This document shows positions 5,237 to 5,626 of a stretch of 5,626 nt of DNA, in pieces. Origin of the DNA: Hyphomonadaceae bacterium UBA4763 (GTDB taxonomy: Bacteria > Pseudomonadota > Alphaproteobacteria > Caulobacterales > Aquidulcibacteraceae); the NCBI GenBank assembly GCA_002403455.1, contig DHHV01000085.1:1-5626 (forward strand), written 5' to 3'. How positions within the stretch are numbered: position 1 is the stretch's first letter; every line of letters starts with the position of its first letter. The notes beneath the pieces were generated by a model that searched no databases, was not told where the DNA came from, and saw only the letters and a program-made list of their open reading frames with translations. The position numbers and the translations under genes are program-made.

Positions 5237-5626
5237 ATGACCTTGTTTCGGATGATTGCGCTGACCGCCGTGTCGGCCCCTGCCCTGATCCTGATGGCCT
5301 GCAGCCAAGCCCCGGCTCCGGCAGCGCAAACGGTGGAAGCGCCGGTAGAAGCGCCGGCCGCTGCGCCTGCGGTTGAAGCCCCGGTCGCGCCGGTCGTTCC
5401 GGCCAGCGTGTTCGCCAATGCCGACGGCATCGCGATCAATGGCTATGATCCGGTCGCTTATTTCACTGTCGGCGCGCCGACCCAAGGCGTTCCGGAATTC
5501 CAGGCCGCTTATAATGGCGCGACCTATTATTTCGCGTCGGAAGAAAACCGCGCGGCTTTCGAAGCCGAGCCAGCGAAATTCGCGCCGCAATATGGCGGGG
5601 TCTGCGCCCATGGCGCGGGGGTCGGC
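5237..5626 (+). CDS. Putative lipoprotein with YHS-like domain (partial, cut by right edge)
   Basis: The 130 visible codons are open to the right edge. Residues 1-22 form a lipoprotein signal peptide ending LILMAC, with Cys22 as the likely lipidated residue. The Met at -2 is slightly unusual for a lipobox. A low-complexity Pro/Ala/Val/Glu linker (about 24-56) would span away from the membrane. Then comes a domain resembling secreted YHS-domain proteins: GIAINGYDPVAYFTVG (64-79), YNGATYYFASEENRAAF (92-108) and PAKFAPQYGGVCAHG (112-126), with Cys123. YHS domains are small folds often linked to metal-binding or heavy-metal proteins, but the role of this secreted group is not settled, and the Tyr-His-Ser signature itself is not seen intact here. 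Ser/Glu at positions 23-24 do not clearly signal inner-membrane retention. The nearest gene is sufE, 236 bp upstream on the same strand, and a structured leader lies between them. Confidence 0.85.
   Translation, partial: MTLFRMIALTAVSAPALILMACSQAPAPAAQTVEAPVEAPAAAPAVEAPVAPVVPASVFANADGIAINGYDPVAYFTVGAPTQGVPEFQAAYNGATYYFASEENRAAFEAEPAKFAPQYGGVCAHGAGVG
5336..5357 (+). repeat. Short in-frame tandem repeat in the lipoprotein linker
   Basis: GAAGCGCCGG occurs at 5336-5345 and again at 5348-5357, with a 12-bp period. It encodes successive EAPV/EAPA units. Related EAPV units recur a little later with more divergence. Such repeats allow linker length to vary by slippage without breaking the frame. 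Confidence 0.55.

Overview
The window looks like chromosomal DNA of an alphaproteobacterium. It is GC-rich with short intergenic gaps, and it holds an FtsK-type translocase start, a MetX-type homoserine acyltransferase, a PleC/DivJ-style membrane histidine kinase, a stand-alone SufE and a secreted cysteine-motif protein. My impression is of the Caulobacterales/Hyphomonadaceae side of the class. That placement is inference from gene content and from CcrM-type GANTC sites, not from a marker gene. There are no rRNA, tRNA, CRISPR or insertion sequence features that I can support.

The left part (1-3425) has three genes on the minus strand. Read in the direction of transcription they are a six-helix sensor histidine kinase (3425 to 2055), a metX-like acyltransferase with a TTG start (1955 to 834) and the N-terminal four-helix membrane domain of FtsK (686 to the left edge, truncated). 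The gaps of 99 and 147 bp leave room for separate promoters, so an operon is not established.

The intergenic stretch 3426-3603 lies between divergent genes. It carries three TTAA tetramers, and three GANTC sites sit within 21 bp inside a 7-bp inverted repeat. GANTC is the CcrM methylation site of alphaproteobacteria and TTAA is the CtrA half-site. A cell-cycle-controlled divergent promoter is therefore a reasonable hypothesis, and it fits a kinase of the PleC/DivJ type.

The right part (3604-5626) has three genes on the plus strand. The first is an exported protein of unknown function with a four-cysteine C-terminal motif. The second, 20 bp later, is sufE (Fe-S cluster sulfur acceptor). After a 236-bp gap comes a lipoprotein with a Pro/Ala/Glu/Val linker and a YHS-like domain, cut by the right edge. 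The gap before the lipoprotein holds a TATAAT hexamer next to a GATC dyad, and two adjacent strong hairpins directly upstream of the ribosome binding site.

I see no obvious new multi-gene defence or mobile system. The best candidates for new biology are the GANTC/TTAA promoter cluster, the unknown four-cysteine secreted protein and the structured leader of the YHS lipoprotein.
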